A DNA stretch of 64,000 nucleotides. Origin: Chloroflexia bacterium SDU3-3 (lineage in GTDB: Bacteria; Chloroflexota; Chloroflexia; Chloroflexales; Roseiflexaceae). The notes beneath the pieces are model-generated. The model was not told the origin of the DNA. It did not search any database and saw only the letters and a program-made list of their open reading frames with translations. Where the stretch lies: assembly GCA_009268125.1 (NCBI GenBank), contig WBOU01000015.1:112302-176301 (forward strand). The letters are read 5' to 3'. Of the stretch, positions 8,349 to 17,963 are shown piece after piece; position 1 is the stretch's first letter, and each line of letters begins with the position of its first letter. The position numbers and the translations under genes are program-made.

Positions 8349-8669
8349 ATGCCATGGGTTATTCTTGCTATCGCTGGCCTGCTTGAGGTGGCCTGGGCGC
8401 TGCTGCTGAAGCAGTCCGAGAGCTTCACGCGCCCGCTGCCCACGCTGGGCTTTGCTATCACTATGCTGCTGAGCATGGGCCTGCTCTCCTATGCCCTGAA
8501 GAGCCTGCCGGTGGGCACGGCCTACGCGGTGTGGACGGGGATCGGCGCTGCTGGTACGGCCATCCTGGGCATGGTGTGGCTGGGCGAGCCGCGCGATCTG
8601 CTGCGGCTCGGCTCGCTGCTACTGCTGCTGGTCGGTATCGTTGGGCTAAAGATGACCAGTGGCCACTAG
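8349..8669 (+). CDS. gdx: SMR-family guanidinium exporter (Gdx/SugE type)
   Basis: This 106-residue protein has four membrane helices and the small multidrug resistance fold. The essential membrane Glu is Glu13 in GLLEVAWALLLKQS, and the helix-2/3 segments LPVGTAYAVWTGIGAAG and ILGMVWLGEP match the family. Proteins of the SugE subgroup export guanidinium in exchange for protons and work as antiparallel dimers in the cytoplasmic membrane. The guanidine-II riboswitch directly upstream strongly supports this role over general drug resistance. The ATG at 8349 follows GAGG by seven bases. Confidence 0.92.
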   Translation: MPWVILAIAGLLEVAWALLLKQSESFTRPLPTLGFAITMLLSMGLLSYALKSLPVGTAYAVWTGIGAAGTAILGMVWLGEPRDLLRLGSLLLLLVGIVGLKMTSGH

Positions 8670-8723
8670 CATTATCTTGCCTATTTTATTACCGTATCAT
8701 CATTTGGATGAATCGAGGTACAG

Positions 8724-9479
8724 ATGCCAAGTCACTTTTCTACTATTGGCGTGGCGGTGCGCAGCAATGATGAGTTTGCCGACTATGCGATCCGCACGGT
8801 GGAGCAGGGCCGCACGCTCGATGCGCCAGGCGGATCGTATACGGTCTGGGATATGGGCGAGGGCGTGGAGCTGTGGGCGCAGGTGGATGCCGACAACAGT
8901 CTGATTGGCCTAAACCCGCATTTCCGTGGCCTGGGGCGCATGGAGGTGCGGCTGGATCACACCGTCGCGCGCCCCGGCGATAGCCCGCTGGATGGGGCCT
9001 TCTACGGCTGGGCCGAGCCAAGCGACGATGCGGAGGCGCGGGGTGCCTACCCGCTGGTCTTCGATGTGCCCGACATGCTGGCCTGGGGCGCTCTGGCGCT
9101 GCCAGCAACCCACGCGGTGCAGATCAGCGCCTTCGCCCACGACATCGCGACCTTTGCCGACGATGAGGCCTACCGCGCATCCCAGGGCAGCGAGGCGCTG
9201 ATGGCGGCGGAGTCGTTCATCCCATCGGGGCTGTTCGCGATCGACGGCAAGCCGGGTGCCGCGCCGCAGTCGGAGGCGGTGTTCTCTGGGCATGTGCTGG
9301 CCACCCAGGTGCTGACCAACGCGCAGACGGGCGAGCAATTCGCCTGGGCGCATGTGCAGACCTACGGCGGCACTGTGGATGTGGTGGCCGACCTGGCGCT
9401 GCTGGCCCAGCCTATGGTGGTGGGCGGCCTCGTGCGCGGCTCGTTTTGGCTTTCGGGGCGCGTGGTGCGCTGGGGGTAG
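8724..9479 (+). CDS. Conserved protein of unknown function
   Basis: This 251-residue soluble protein starts with ATG seven bases after GAGGT. It has alternating beta-rich segments (for example SYTVWDMGEGVELWAQVDA and VFSGHVLATQVLTNA) and no signal peptide or membrane helix. I do not recognise a named family. It begins 54 bp after the guanidinium exporter gene on the same strand and could be read through from it, but no functional link is visible. It ends close to a convergent acetyltransferase gene. Confidence 0.7.
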   Translation: MPSHFSTIGVAVRSNDEFADYAIRTVEQGRTLDAPGGSYTVWDMGEGVELWAQVDADNSLIGLNPHFRGLGRMEVRLDHTVARPGDSPLDGAFYGWAEPSDDAEARGAYPLVFDVPDMLAWGALALPATHAVQISAFAHDIATFADDEAYRASQGSEALMAAESFIPSGLFAIDGKPGAAPQSEAVFSGHVLATQVLTNAQTGEQFAWAHVQTYGGTVDVVADLALLAQPMVVGGLVRGSFWLSGRVVRWG

Positions 9480-9517
9480 GGCCGTGGCGAGACGCAGCGC
9501 GCCCTCCCCGGCGCTGG

Positions 9518-10009
9518 CTAGCCCACGCTGCGCAGCTGCATCGCCACCTGCTTGCCCGCGCCCGCCGACTGCCGCCCGACCTCGGCGAAGCCCAGCCGCT
9601 GGTGGAAGGCCAGCGAGGCGAGGTTGGGCGGCTCCACATCCACCTCGCAGGCCATCCACGCCAATTCGTGCGTCCTGGCGTAGCCCTCGACTTGCTGGTA
9701 GAAGGCCCGCCCGAGGCCTCCGCCGCGCTGTGCGGGGCTGATCACCACGCGGTCGATGTAGATAAAGCGCTTGAGGCGGCTGGTAAACCACTGGTAGTTC
9801 GAGCTGTCGTAGGCCGCCCCGTCGGCGAAGGCTATGAGGAACCCGACGACCCCCGCCGCGCCCTCGGCGACAAGGTGCAGGCGGGCCATAGCGTGCAGCT
9901 GCTGGAGCCTGCGCTCATCCATGGGGCTGAGCACGGCGACTGATTCGGCGTTGAGCTGGAGGACGGCGGCGCTGTCGCGCTGCTCGAAGGGGCGGATGCT
10001 GATCTCCAT
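9518..10009 (-). CDS. GNAT family N-acetyltransferase
   Basis: This 163-residue protein shows the GNAT core: beta-strand IYIDRVVISPAQRGGGLGRAFYQQV (acetyl-CoA pyrophosphate loop Q/RxxGxG near residues 93-110), the ACEVDVEPPN strand, and SLAFHQRLGFAEVGRQ near the C terminus. It acts in the cytoplasm on an unknown amine substrate. Its start (10009) lies 55 bp downstream of the stop of the nitroreductase gene on the same strand, so co-transcription is possible. Confidence 0.88.
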   Translation of the reverse strand: MEISIRPFEQRDSAAVLQLNAESVAVLSPMDERRLQQLHAMARLHLVAEGAAGVVGFLIAFADGAAYDSSNYQWFTSRLKRFIYIDRVVISPAQRGGGLGRAFYQQVEGYARTHELAWMACEVDVEPPNLASLAFHQRLGFAEVGRQSAGAGKQVAMQLRSVG

Positions 10010-10063
10010 ATGCCTGCTTTCTCTCGTGCTTCTCCAAGGCTTGCTGGTGCTTCAAAGCCACGC

Positions 10064-10888
10064 CTAGCGCAGCGGGAACCCCAGCTGCTCCACGATCTGG
10101 CGCAGCACATCACGTCCATCCAGGGCCTGCGGCCCGGCCACCCGTAGCGCCGAGCGCTGCGCCCAGTCAAAATTGCCACGCATGCCCTGGGCGGCGTAGA
10201 ACGCGCGCATCACCTGCGTGTAGCGCTCAATCTCGGCGTCTTGCGCGCTGGCCTGGTAGTGCTCGCGGTGCAGCACAGCCCCCTGGCCCAGGCGCGGCTT
10301 GATCTCGGTGGGCTTGGCCTCGTCGGGCCAGCCCACGCACATGCCGAACACCGGAAACACCCGCGCGGGCAGCCCAAGCTCGCTGGCCACATCCTGCGGG
10401 CGGTTGCGCATCCCGCCGATGTAGACGGTGCCCAGCCCCAGCGACTCGGCGGCCACTACGGCGTTCTGCGCGGCCAGCGCGGCGTCGATCGCGCCCAAGA
10501 GGAACAGCTCGAAGTAGTCGAGGCCCTCGGAAGGGGTGTTGCGCAGCAGTGCCGCGCGCTCCAGCCGCGCCAGATCGGCCAGCCACACCAGGAAGACCGG
10601 GCACGCGTGGATGTGGCGCTGGTCGCCTGCCAGCCGGGCCAGACGGCCCTTCTTGTCTGGCTCCTCCACGGCTACTACGCTCCATGCCTGCAGGTTGGAG
10701 GATGTGGATGCCGACTGAGCCGCCGCCACCATGGCCTCCAGCGCGCCCTCGGGCAGAGGGTCGGGGCGGTAGTCGCGCACCGAGCGGTGGTGTAGCAGCA
10801 GGTCGATGGTGTCGTTGATCTGTATGGGGTCGGGCTGCCCGCCCTCGCCATAGCGCAGGGCCAGCGCGTCGCTATGGTGTTGATTCAT
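10064..10888 (-). CDS. NfsA-like FMN-dependent nitroreductase
   Basis: This 274-residue protein fits oxygen-insensitive NADPH nitroreductases of the NfsA/FRP group. The N-terminal LLLHHRSVRDYRPDPLPEGALE holds the FMN-contacting HRSVR, SASTSSNLQAWSVV forms the FMN pocket, LGTVYIGGMRNRPQDVA is the typical mid-domain, and the C-terminal arm (MRGNFDWAQRSALRV) completes the dimer. These enzymes use NADPH and FMN to reduce nitroaromatics and quinones. Length matches the NfsA class rather than the shorter NfsB class. Confidence 0.88.
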   Translation of the reverse strand: MNQHHSDALALRYGEGGQPDPIQINDTIDLLLHHRSVRDYRPDPLPEGALEAMVAAAQSASTSSNLQAWSVVAVEEPDKKGRLARLAGDQRHIHACPVFLVWLADLARLERAALLRNTPSEGLDYFELFLLGAIDAALAAQNAVVAAESLGLGTVYIGGMRNRPQDVASELGLPARVFPVFGMCVGWPDEAKPTEIKPRLGQGAVLHREHYQASAQDAEIERYTQVMRAFYAAQGMRGNFDWAQRSALRVAGPQALDGRDVLRQIVEQLGFPLR

Positions 10889-11072
10889 GCCGCTTTCTCC
10901 TCTCAGCGTGCTGTTTCTGATACGATGATGCTATTGTAGCGAATATCTGGTATGTTGTGCGCATCATAGCGCTTTATTGCATTCTTTTGCACGCTGCGCT
11001 AAGATAGTGTGGCTGAGCGTACCGGGCTGACCTTCTCTCTGTTTATATGACATAATAGTAGAATGATGCCAC

Positions 11073-11343
11073 ATGTGTCGATCTACTTTTCTTCTGGCGG
11101 TTTGCCTTGCTTTCGTCCCATCTTGCACGATCGGCAGCGCACCTCAGCCGGCACCAACCGACTTTCATGGCCAGTGGATAGCATATATAACGCGGAATGA
11201 GCAGCGCTTGGCCACCCAGCTCATCTTGCTGCGCGCCACCATAGCTAGGTGCGCAGCATCAGGTTGTTCGGCAAGCGCTACTACGATACTGAGATCGGGC
11301 ATGTTGGGGCTGGGGGCAGAGGATCATCGGCTGGTGCTAGGTC
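11073..11343 (+). pseudogene. Possible remnant of a small lipoprotein gene
   Basis: An ATG at 11073 opens a frame whose first 18 residues look like a lipoprotein signal with a Cys at VPSC. About 70 residues later the frame runs into the opposite-strand acetyltransferase gene and becomes Ala/Arg-rich shadow sequence. A TTGCAT-17-TAAGAT element upstream could be a promoter. I read this as the 5' remnant of a broken gene; it could also be a chance frame. Confidence 0.25.
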
Positions 11344-11787
11344 TCATGCCTCTCGTGATGGCTCATCGCTCAGGTCAAACGACATCATCACCGTGGGGTG
11401 CTGCTCGGCCAGCAGCGCGGCGTATAGGCGCAGGGCAGGCGTGTTCTCTGGCTCGGCCAGCAGCCAGGCGCTGGCGCAGCCCAGCGTGTGGGCGTGGGCA
11501 AACATCTGGCGCATTAGGGTGCGGCCTATGCCCCGCCGTTGGTGGCTGGGGGCCACCCCCAGCTCGTTGATCCAGCACTCGGGGGCCTTGTCGGGGTGCA
11601 CGTAATGCAGCGCCGAGACGAAGCCCACCACCAACACGCCATCCAGCGCCACGATCAGGTGGTGGCGCGGGTCGGCCAAAAACTCGGCGCTCCAGCGCGG
11701 GTCGATGGCGTGGTCGAACACATCCGGCGCGACATGGTCGAGGATGTGGGCCTCATCGGCGCGCACAAGCTGGTAGGTGATCGTCAT
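11344..11787 (-). CDS. GNAT acetyltransferase, AAC(3)-I-like layout
   Basis: This 147-residue protein has the GNAT acetyl-CoA motif in NELGVAPSHQRRGIGRTLM (about residues 73-91) and the following LGCASAWLLAEPENTPALRLYAAL unit. The order of motifs and the short acidic C terminus (MSFDLSDEPS) resemble aminoglycoside 3-N-acetyltransferase AAC(3)-I relatives, but an environmental GNAT with another amine substrate is equally possible. Its ATG overlaps, as ATGA, the stop codon of a small decayed frame upstream (11788-11940) that ends in a hydrophobic segment, so it may once have been the second gene of an operon. Confidence 0.8.
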   Translation of the reverse strand: MTITYQLVRADEAHILDHVAPDVFDHAIDPRWSAEFLADPRHHLIVALDGVLVVGFVSALHYVHPDKAPECWINELGVAPSHQRRGIGRTLMRQMFAHAHTLGCASAWLLAEPENTPALRLYAALLAEQHPTVMMSFDLSDEPSREA

Positions 11788-11940
11788 AGTGCCTCCGGCT
11801 CACGGTCAAGCGCCATCGCCCGCTGGCTGATCGGCAGCAGCGCCACCAGCATGATCAGGATGCCGTTGGCTATTTTGATGGCGGTGCGGAGGCCATGGTG
11901 GGCGATCCCGCGCCGATCCGCGCCATCCTGTCAAGGTCGC
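11788..11940 (-). pseudogene. 3' remnant of a membrane protein gene
   Basis: The minus strand holds an open frame of about 45 codons with one hydrophobic segment (KIANGILIMLVALLPI) and no good start; a stop lies just upstream of it. Its TGA overlaps the ATG of the acetyltransferase gene in ATGA, the pattern of translational coupling. This looks like the last membrane helix of a lost transporter-like gene. The evidence is short and weak. Confidence 0.25.
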
Positions 11941-11954
11941 TGCTGCACTATCGC

Positions 11955-12479
11955 CTAGCGAGGCATGGCCGGTGCCTGTGGCTCATCCTCCAGATCGGCT
12001 GGCTGCGCGATAACCTGATCGAAGATCGGACCCACGTGCGAGATCAGTAGCATCAGCCCGCTGGGGTTGGGCGCCAGCATCGGCTCGATGACATCGTGGC
12101 CCTCCCAGAACCAGCGGTCGCGGTGGCCCAGCCACGACCCGCGCAGCCGATCGTCGCCTAGGTGAAAGCTCTCGCCCGCCTGGAGGCGGTCGGCCTCCTG
12201 CTCGGAGCACTCGACCACGTTGATCGAGATGCAGTCGCTGGCGTAGATCTGCGCGCGCGGCCTGGAGCCAAACTCATCGGCGATTCCCTGCAGGATGGCC
12301 GTTGTCGGCTCGTCAGGCGACGCCCACAGGTACATCATCGACTGCTGCTCGAGCTCCAGCATCTGCGGGTAGAAGCGGTCTACCACCTCTTCGACGCGGA
12401 ACATGTGCTGCCAAGACCGGATGCGGGCGGGGAGCCATGGCCAACGCTGCCAGGCAAACCAGCGCTTGAGTGCGAGCAT
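11955..12479 (-). CDS. Conserved hypothetical protein
   Basis: This 174-residue soluble protein is rich in Trp in its first 25 residues and acidic thereafter. The ATG at 12479 was chosen because GGAGGAGG lies six bases upstream; the frame could extend to 12590 without ribosome-binding support. No membrane helix, signal or catalytic motif is evident. I do not recognise a family. It lies alone between the acetyltransferase gene and a repeat-bearing spacer. Confidence 0.6.
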   Translation of the reverse strand: MLALKRWFAWQRWPWLPARIRSWQHMFRVEEVVDRFYPQMLELEQQSMMYLWASPDEPTTAILQGIADEFGSRPRAQIYASDCISINVVECSEQEADRLQAGESFHLGDDRLRGSWLGHRDRWFWEGHDVIEPMLAPNPSGLMLLISHVGPIFDQVIAQPADLEDEPQAPAMPR

Positions 12480-12617
12480 CACAACCTCCTCCAAACACCG
12501 TCGGCTGAATGGCCTGGGCGCCCATGATCCAAATGTAGCTGGCAGGTGAGGGTTCATGACAATTTTGCGTGTGAATCTATCGTACCACAACTTCTGCCAC
12601 GCTGCCGAGCTGAGAAT

Positions 12618-12745
12618 CGGTAGGCCAGGGCCGATGTTCTCTCAGTTCGGCAGCATGCTTTTACCACCAAGAGGCCAAGATATCAAGGGGACAAAAGGGA
12701 ACGAATGCCACGAAGGCCCGAGGGCATGAAGGGCGAAAAGGTGTC
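12618..12745 (+). repeat. Dispersed intergenic repeat, copy 1
   Basis: A GTTCTC...CAGTTCGGCAG left end is followed by TTTTACCACCAAGAGGCCAAG, ACAAAAGGGAACGAATGCC and ACGAAGGCCC blocks. The same order of blocks appears near 15.04, 22.1 (inverted) and 44.3 kb. Confidence 0.7.
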
Positions 12746-12833
12746 TGAGAAATGGCGCGGCGCCATTTTCAGCGCACCCATGCGGTGAAGGTGCTGCGCG
12801 CGAGCAGCGTTGCCCGCCAGCCCTGCGCTGTGC

Positions 12834-12868
12834 AAAAAAGCGCCACCGGCATCAGCCAGTGGCGCTTT
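12834..12868 (-). terminator. Rho-independent terminator of the alpha-amylase gene
   Basis: On the minus strand, stem AAGCGCCAC/GTGGCGCTT (12859-12867 with 12838-12846, extended by TGG/CCG pairs) is followed by a run of six T. It lies 19 bp after the amylase stop. Confidence 0.85.
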
Positions 12869-12886
12869 CGGTTTGGGCCTATGCGG

Positions 12887-14824
12887 CTACTTCCAGGTCT
12901 CGGCGGTGCGGCTCACGGTGCCGCTGGCGGGCGTGGTGAAGGCTCGGTTCGCGCCGCTCTCCCATGTCACGTTGCCCGCGCTATCCTTCTTGATGTACTT
13001 GTACTCGATGGCCGTGGATGGCGGCAGGCTCACGGTGCCTGTCCACACCGGGTAGCTGGCCGACGAGAGCAGGATGGCGCTGCTGGTGTTCCACGCGCCA
13101 AGCGCCGCCACGTTGCCCACCACATAGACGTTCTGACCCCACACTGTGGTGGCGTTCACCCCAAAGCTGGTGGCGATCGCGCTGGCTGGTGTGGGCGTGG
13201 CCGTCGGGGTCGTCGCTGGCGTGGCCGTCGGGGTCGTCGCGCCGATCTTCGCTCCGCCGTAGAGCGCCACCGCGCTCATCGCGGGCACGGTGATGCTGGC
13301 CGTGCCGCTGGCGCTGACGGTAATGCCCGTGCCGGTGCAGGTGCCAGCGCTGGTCGCAAAGTCGTAGTGGATGACATCGCAGTAGCTTCCGGCTGGTAGC
13401 CCGGTGGTGAAGGTGCGCGTCAGTGGGGTGCTCTCGCGGTTGATCGCCACGAAGCCGAGTGTGCCACGGCTAAACGCGATCTGGTTATTGCCGTTGTCCC
13501 ACCAGTTGGCCACGGCGGCCCCGCTGGTATAGTTGCGGAACGGCACCATGTTGCCGATTGTGCGCCAGCGGTGCTCGCAGACCCAGCCGCTGCCCACGGT
13601 CTGGCTGAAGCAGTTGGGTGTGCTGCTGCCGCTGGGGTAGATGCTTAGCGTGTTGCCGTTCGCGTCCGAGGGCGGGCCAGCGTCGGTCCCGGCGCCGGTG
13701 CTGCGGTCGAAGGCGTAGCTCGACATGATCACCGGGTAGCCAAACGGCCACGCGAGCATGAAGATGTTCGACAGGTCGTTCAGCGAGCCGTTGTGGTAGG
13801 TGATCACGGGGTTGCTGCTGCTGCGCTGGGTGTCGTGGTTGCTGGTGAATACCACGGCCTTATCGCTGGCCATGAAGCCCCATGTCTCGCCAAAGGTCTT
13901 CAGCTCCGAGATTTTCTCGTAGCCGCCGCTGTAGCTGGTGTTGAGGAACTTGTTGCTCAGCTTGTACTCGTACTGAAACTCGGTGATGTCGGCGCTGCCG
14001 CCGCCCACGCTGTAGTAGTCGCTGGGCTGCACGGCCTCGCCGGTGCTGCCGATCACCTCAAGGAAGAAGTAGGGGTCTGGCTCCACCGCCGCATTCACCT
14101 GGGATACGATTGCGGCCACATCGGCGGCGCTCATGTGCTTGGCGGCGTCGATCCGGAAGCCGCGCACGCCCATGTTGGCCAGCGCGATCATGTAGTTGGC
14201 GATGGTGCTGCGCACGTAGCTGCTGCTGGTGTTCAGATCCGAGAGGCCGCTGAGCTCGCAGTTCTGCACGTTGCCAGCATCGTTGTAGTTGCTGATATTG
14301 CTGTGGCAGCTGTGGAAATCTTGCTCGCTGTAGGTGCCGGGGTAGGTGTATTTGCTGTAGGCCGAGCCGTTGCTGCCGTGGTAGTAGGTGCCATCGAATC
14401 CGGTGCCGCCGCCTGCGGTCATGTGGTTGATCACGGCGTCGGCGTAGATGTCCACGCCCACGTTATGGCAGCGCGTCACCATGTCCTGGAACTCGGCCAG
14501 GGTGCCGCTGCGGCTCTTGGCTAGGCTGTAGCTCACCGGCTGGTAGCGCTCCCACCAGGGATAGGTGCCGTTGCTCTGGATGATGGCGTGCTCGTTGGGG
14601 GGCGAGATCTGCACGGCAGAGAAGCCCTGGGGGCCAAGGTAGGTCTCGCACTCTTTGGCGATATCGGTCCATTTCCACTCGAAAAGCTGGACAAACACGG
14701 TGCGCGGGCTGGTGATACTCTGGGCTTGCACGCTGCTGCGCTGGGCCACAAAGCCGCTGCCGAGGGTGAGGATAAGGGAGAGGGTGAGGGCGATCCGGGA
14801 GCATAGCCGGTTCGTTGGGCGCAT
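12887..14824 (-). CDS. Secreted alpha-amylase (GH13) with C-terminal starch-binding domain (CBM20)
   Basis: This 645-residue protein begins with a signal peptide ending near VQAQS. A GH13 catalytic barrel follows: GFSAVQISPP, DAVINHM, nucleophile Asp in GFRIDAAKHM, acid/base Glu in FFLEVIG and transition-state Asp in FTSNHDTQR. A beta-sandwich C domain, a TPTATP linker and a CBM20 starch-binding module (ATTVWGQNVYVVGNVAALGAW to the end) complete it. The enzyme hydrolyses internal alpha-1,4 bonds of starch outside the cell. The arrangement resembles actinobacterial and animal-type amylases. It is transcribed alone, from a TTGACA-17-TATGCT promoter with an overlapping LacI-like operator, and ends in a terminator. 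Confidence 0.95.
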   Translation of the reverse strand: MRPTNRLCSRIALTLSLILTLGSGFVAQRSSVQAQSITSPRTVFVQLFEWKWTDIAKECETYLGPQGFSAVQISPPNEHAIIQSNGTYPWWERYQPVSYSLAKSRSGTLAEFQDMVTRCHNVGVDIYADAVINHMTAGGGTGFDGTYYHGSNGSAYSKYTYPGTYSEQDFHSCHSNISNYNDAGNVQNCELSGLSDLNTSSSYVRSTIANYMIALANMGVRGFRIDAAKHMSAADVAAIVSQVNAAVEPDPYFFLEVIGSTGEAVQPSDYYSVGGGSADITEFQYEYKLSNKFLNTSYSGGYEKISELKTFGETWGFMASDKAVVFTSNHDTQRSSSNPVITYHNGSLNDLSNIFMLAWPFGYPVIMSSYAFDRSTGAGTDAGPPSDANGNTLSIYPSGSSTPNCFSQTVGSGWVCEHRWRTIGNMVPFRNYTSGAAVANWWDNGNNQIAFSRGTLGFVAINRESTPLTRTFTTGLPAGSYCDVIHYDFATSAGTCTGTGITVSASGTASITVPAMSAVALYGGAKIGATTPTATPATTPTATPTPASAIATSFGVNATTVWGQNVYVVGNVAALGAWNTSSAILLSSASYPVWTGTVSLPPSTAIEYKYIKKDSAGNVTWESGANRAFTTPASGTVSRTAETWK

Positions 14825-14974
14825 ACTTCCTCCTTTGAAGTATTGTCAATGAGCCACCGCCGTGGTAGGCTCGGCATCCCCCTATGTTGGTTGTGTGGTA
14901 TCGTCGGCGGAGCTACGCGCGATACAAGGCAACGCCTCGTGGTGTGTGTGGCGCTGTGTTCAAAACTAGTTCAG

Positions 14975-15019
14975 TAAATCGGTTTAGCCGAGCATAGCAC
15001 GGCGCTGATAGGTTGTCAA
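14975..15019 (-). promoter_or_regulatory. Alpha-amylase promoter with LacI-type operator
   Basis: On the minus strand, TTGACA (15014-15019), a 17-base spacer and TATGCT (14991-14996) form a good sigma-70 promoter. The near-palindrome TAAACCGATTTA (14975-14986) overlaps the predicted transcription start. It fits the AAANCGNTTT pattern of LacI/GalR-family operators, so sugar-dependent repression is likely. A LacI regulator is encoded at 47.3 kb, but whether it is the one acting here is unknown. Confidence 0.65.
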
Positions 15020-15039
15020 GAGGTTAATAGCTAAACCTA

Positions 15040-15125
15040 GGGCTATGCATTGTCGTTCAGCAGAACGTCTTTACCACCAACACCAAGGGCACAAAAGGGA
15101 ACGAATACTACGAAGGCCACTGGTC
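15040..15125 (+). repeat. Dispersed intergenic repeat, copy 2
   Basis: Blocks CGTTCAGCAGAACGT, TTTACCACCAACACCAAGG, ACAAAAGGGAACGAATAC and ACGAAGGCCAC follow one another as in copy 1. The first block is a small hairpin here. Confidence 0.7.
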
Positions 15126-15249
15126 ACCTAGGGCGCATACCGCGCTGGGCGAATGTCGGCACTGCTTCCAGCGTTGCCGTTCGCCCCAGCACAGTGCACG
15201 GGCAGAACGCAGCGACCCTGGGCTAACCCGAATAGCCCTTTTTTCGGTC

Positions 15250-15293
15250 TTGACAAGCTGGTTTTGTTGATGTACTATTTATGCACATATGTG
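15250..15293 (+). promoter_or_regulatory. Promoter of the ArsR-DUF2087 gene with CACATATGTG palindrome
   Basis: TTGACA (15250-15255), 17 bases and TACTAT (15273-15278) form a sigma-70 promoter. A perfect 10-bp palindrome, CACATATGTG (15284-15293), lies at the expected transcription start, followed by TATATATG. It is a plausible operator for autoregulation by the encoded winged-helix protein. Confidence 0.6.
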
Positions 15294-15320
15294 TATATAT
15301 GTAAAAGAAAGCGACGGGCT

Positions 15321-16673
15321 ATGTCAGAACTCTTTCAAACCCGACTGGTCGAGCCAGCCAGCGATATCCGCGCCGAGCCAGCGTACAGTGCGCTCTGCAG
15401 CATCGCGATGCTGCACAAGGCCGCATCGCAGGGCAGCATCGCCCGCTGGGCGCGCGAGGCCGCCAGCGCGCTGAACCCCAGCCAGCTGGCCCTCAACCAG
15501 CTGATCTTCACCGCGCTCGGCCCCGCGTTGCTCTTCCCCGGGGCCTGGGCTAGCTTCCCCGACTACCTAGATGCGCTGGCCACCCAGCACCCCAGCGAGC
15601 TGCGCGAGCGCGTGCTGGCGCAGCGCAGCGCTGCCGAGCTGGCCGCCCCCGAGGTCGCCGCGCTGCTTGCCGACCCGTTCCAGCTGCACGACCTGATCGT
15701 GGCCCACCTGCGCGGCGTGTGGGATGGCTCGCTCGCGGCGGAGTGGGCGGCGGCGCAGCGCAAGATCGACGCCCAGGTGCGGCTGCTGCGCCTATCGGCC
15801 CCTGGCTCGGGCGTCAGCCCGGAGCGCATCCGCCAGAACCTGCTGCAGTTTATTGCCGGGCCGCTGGGGGTGGGCGCGGGCATCCGCGAGCTGGTGTTTG
15901 TGCCCTCGCCCCACGTGGGCGGCCTCACCACCCAGCTGACCGTGGGCGCGGTGCAGTATGTGTTTTTCGATGCCGAGCTTCACTACCACGTGCTGCTGCG
16001 CGATACCCCTGTGCGCGACATGGAGCTGATCGGGCGGCTGAGCGCCCTGACCGAGCCTGCGCGGCTGCGGGTGCTGGCCCTGCTGGCGCAGCATGGCGAG
16101 CTGACCATGCAGGATCTAATAGAGCACATGCAGACCAGCCAGCCGAATGTTTCGCGCTACCTTAAATCGCTGGCGGGCTATGTGGCCGAGCAGCGCGGCA
16201 GGGATGGCCGCAAGCGCTACCGCCTTGTCCCTAGTCAGATTGACGTAACCTTTGATGCGCTGCGCACAGCCATCGCGGCACCCGCCGCGCCCGCCCCGCA
16301 GCAGGAGGAGACCATGGAAACGACCGATCTCGCGCGCTATCTCAATGCCCATGGCCAGGTGCTGGCCTGGCCGAAGGCCGGGGCCGCCCGCAGCGCGCTG
16401 CTGCGCTACCTCGCCGATACCTTCACGCCTGGCGAGGAGTACGCCGAGAAGGCGGCCAACGCCCAGATCGCCCAGTATGTGCCTGCGCACCTGCGCGACC
16501 ACGTGACCGTGCGGCGCGACCTGATCGACGACGGCTTTCTCCAGCGCTCGGCAGATGGCGCTCGCTACTGGCGCACCGCCGAGCAGGCCGGGGTCGCCCC
16601 GCGCCAGCTTTCCGACGAGGAGGCCTACCGGCAGTACTGGGGCCAAGACCCCGAGGGCACATCCGCTTCCTAA
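15321..16673 (+). CDS. ArsR-type winged-helix regulator with C-terminal DUF2087
   Basis: This 450-residue protein has a long alpha-helical N-terminal part (about 1-225) of unknown role. An ArsR-like winged helix follows, around residues 235-300 (ELIGRLSALTEPARLRVLALLAQHGELTMQDLIEHMQTSQPNVSRYLKSL), then an Ala/Pro linker and a DUF2087 domain (about 345-425), which carries the usual EKxxNxxI and RRDLIDDGFLxR segments. ArsR proteins repress their own operon until an effector binds; the effector here is not evident, as no metal-binding Cys cluster is visible. The ATG at 15321 is preferred over earlier starts because the promoter lies at 15250. The next gene is a diverged EF-Tu, 77 bp away. Confidence 0.8.
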   Translation: MSELFQTRLVEPASDIRAEPAYSALCSIAMLHKAASQGSIARWAREAASALNPSQLALNQLIFTALGPALLFPGAWASFPDYLDALATQHPSELRERVLAQRSAAELAAPEVAALLADPFQLHDLIVAHLRGVWDGSLAAEWAAAQRKIDAQVRLLRLSAPGSGVSPERIRQNLLQFIAGPLGVGAGIRELVFVPSPHVGGLTTQLTVGAVQYVFFDAELHYHVLLRDTPVRDMELIGRLSALTEPARLRVLALLAQHGELTMQDLIEHMQTSQPNVSRYLKSLAGYVAEQRGRDGRKRYRLVPSQIDVTFDALRTAIAAPAAPAPQQEETMETTDLARYLNAHGQVLAWPKAGAARSALLRYLADTFTPGEEYAEKAANAQIAQYVPAHLRDHVTVRRDLIDDGFLQRSADGARYWRTAEQAGVAPRQLSDEEAYRQYWGQDPEGTSAS

Positions 16674-16750
16674 TTTCCTAGGGCGGCGCGCTGGCCGCGT
16701 GTGTGTGGAGCCGAGCGCGCAGCCCACGAGCATTTTTTGAAAGGTCTCTT

Positions 16751-17956
<1,206 letters not shown>

Positions 17957-17963
17957 CGCTCCT

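Larger units (their letters stand above)
12480..12886. other. Spacer with dispersed repeat copy and amylase terminator
   Basis: This 407-bp stretch has no gene. It holds copy 1 of the dispersed repeat (about 12618-12745), a variant of the CCCATGCGGCGAAGGTGC motif at about 12777-12795 that recurs at 49 and 52 kb, and the terminator of the alpha-amylase gene. Confidence 0.6.
14825..15320. other. Divergent regulatory spacer between amylase and ArsR-DUF2087 genes
   Basis: No gene is seen here. The spacer carries the amylase promoter with operator, the second copy of the dispersed repeat and the promoter of the ArsR-type gene. A start for the latter gene further upstream (15153) is open but would overlap its own promoter. 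Confidence 0.6.
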
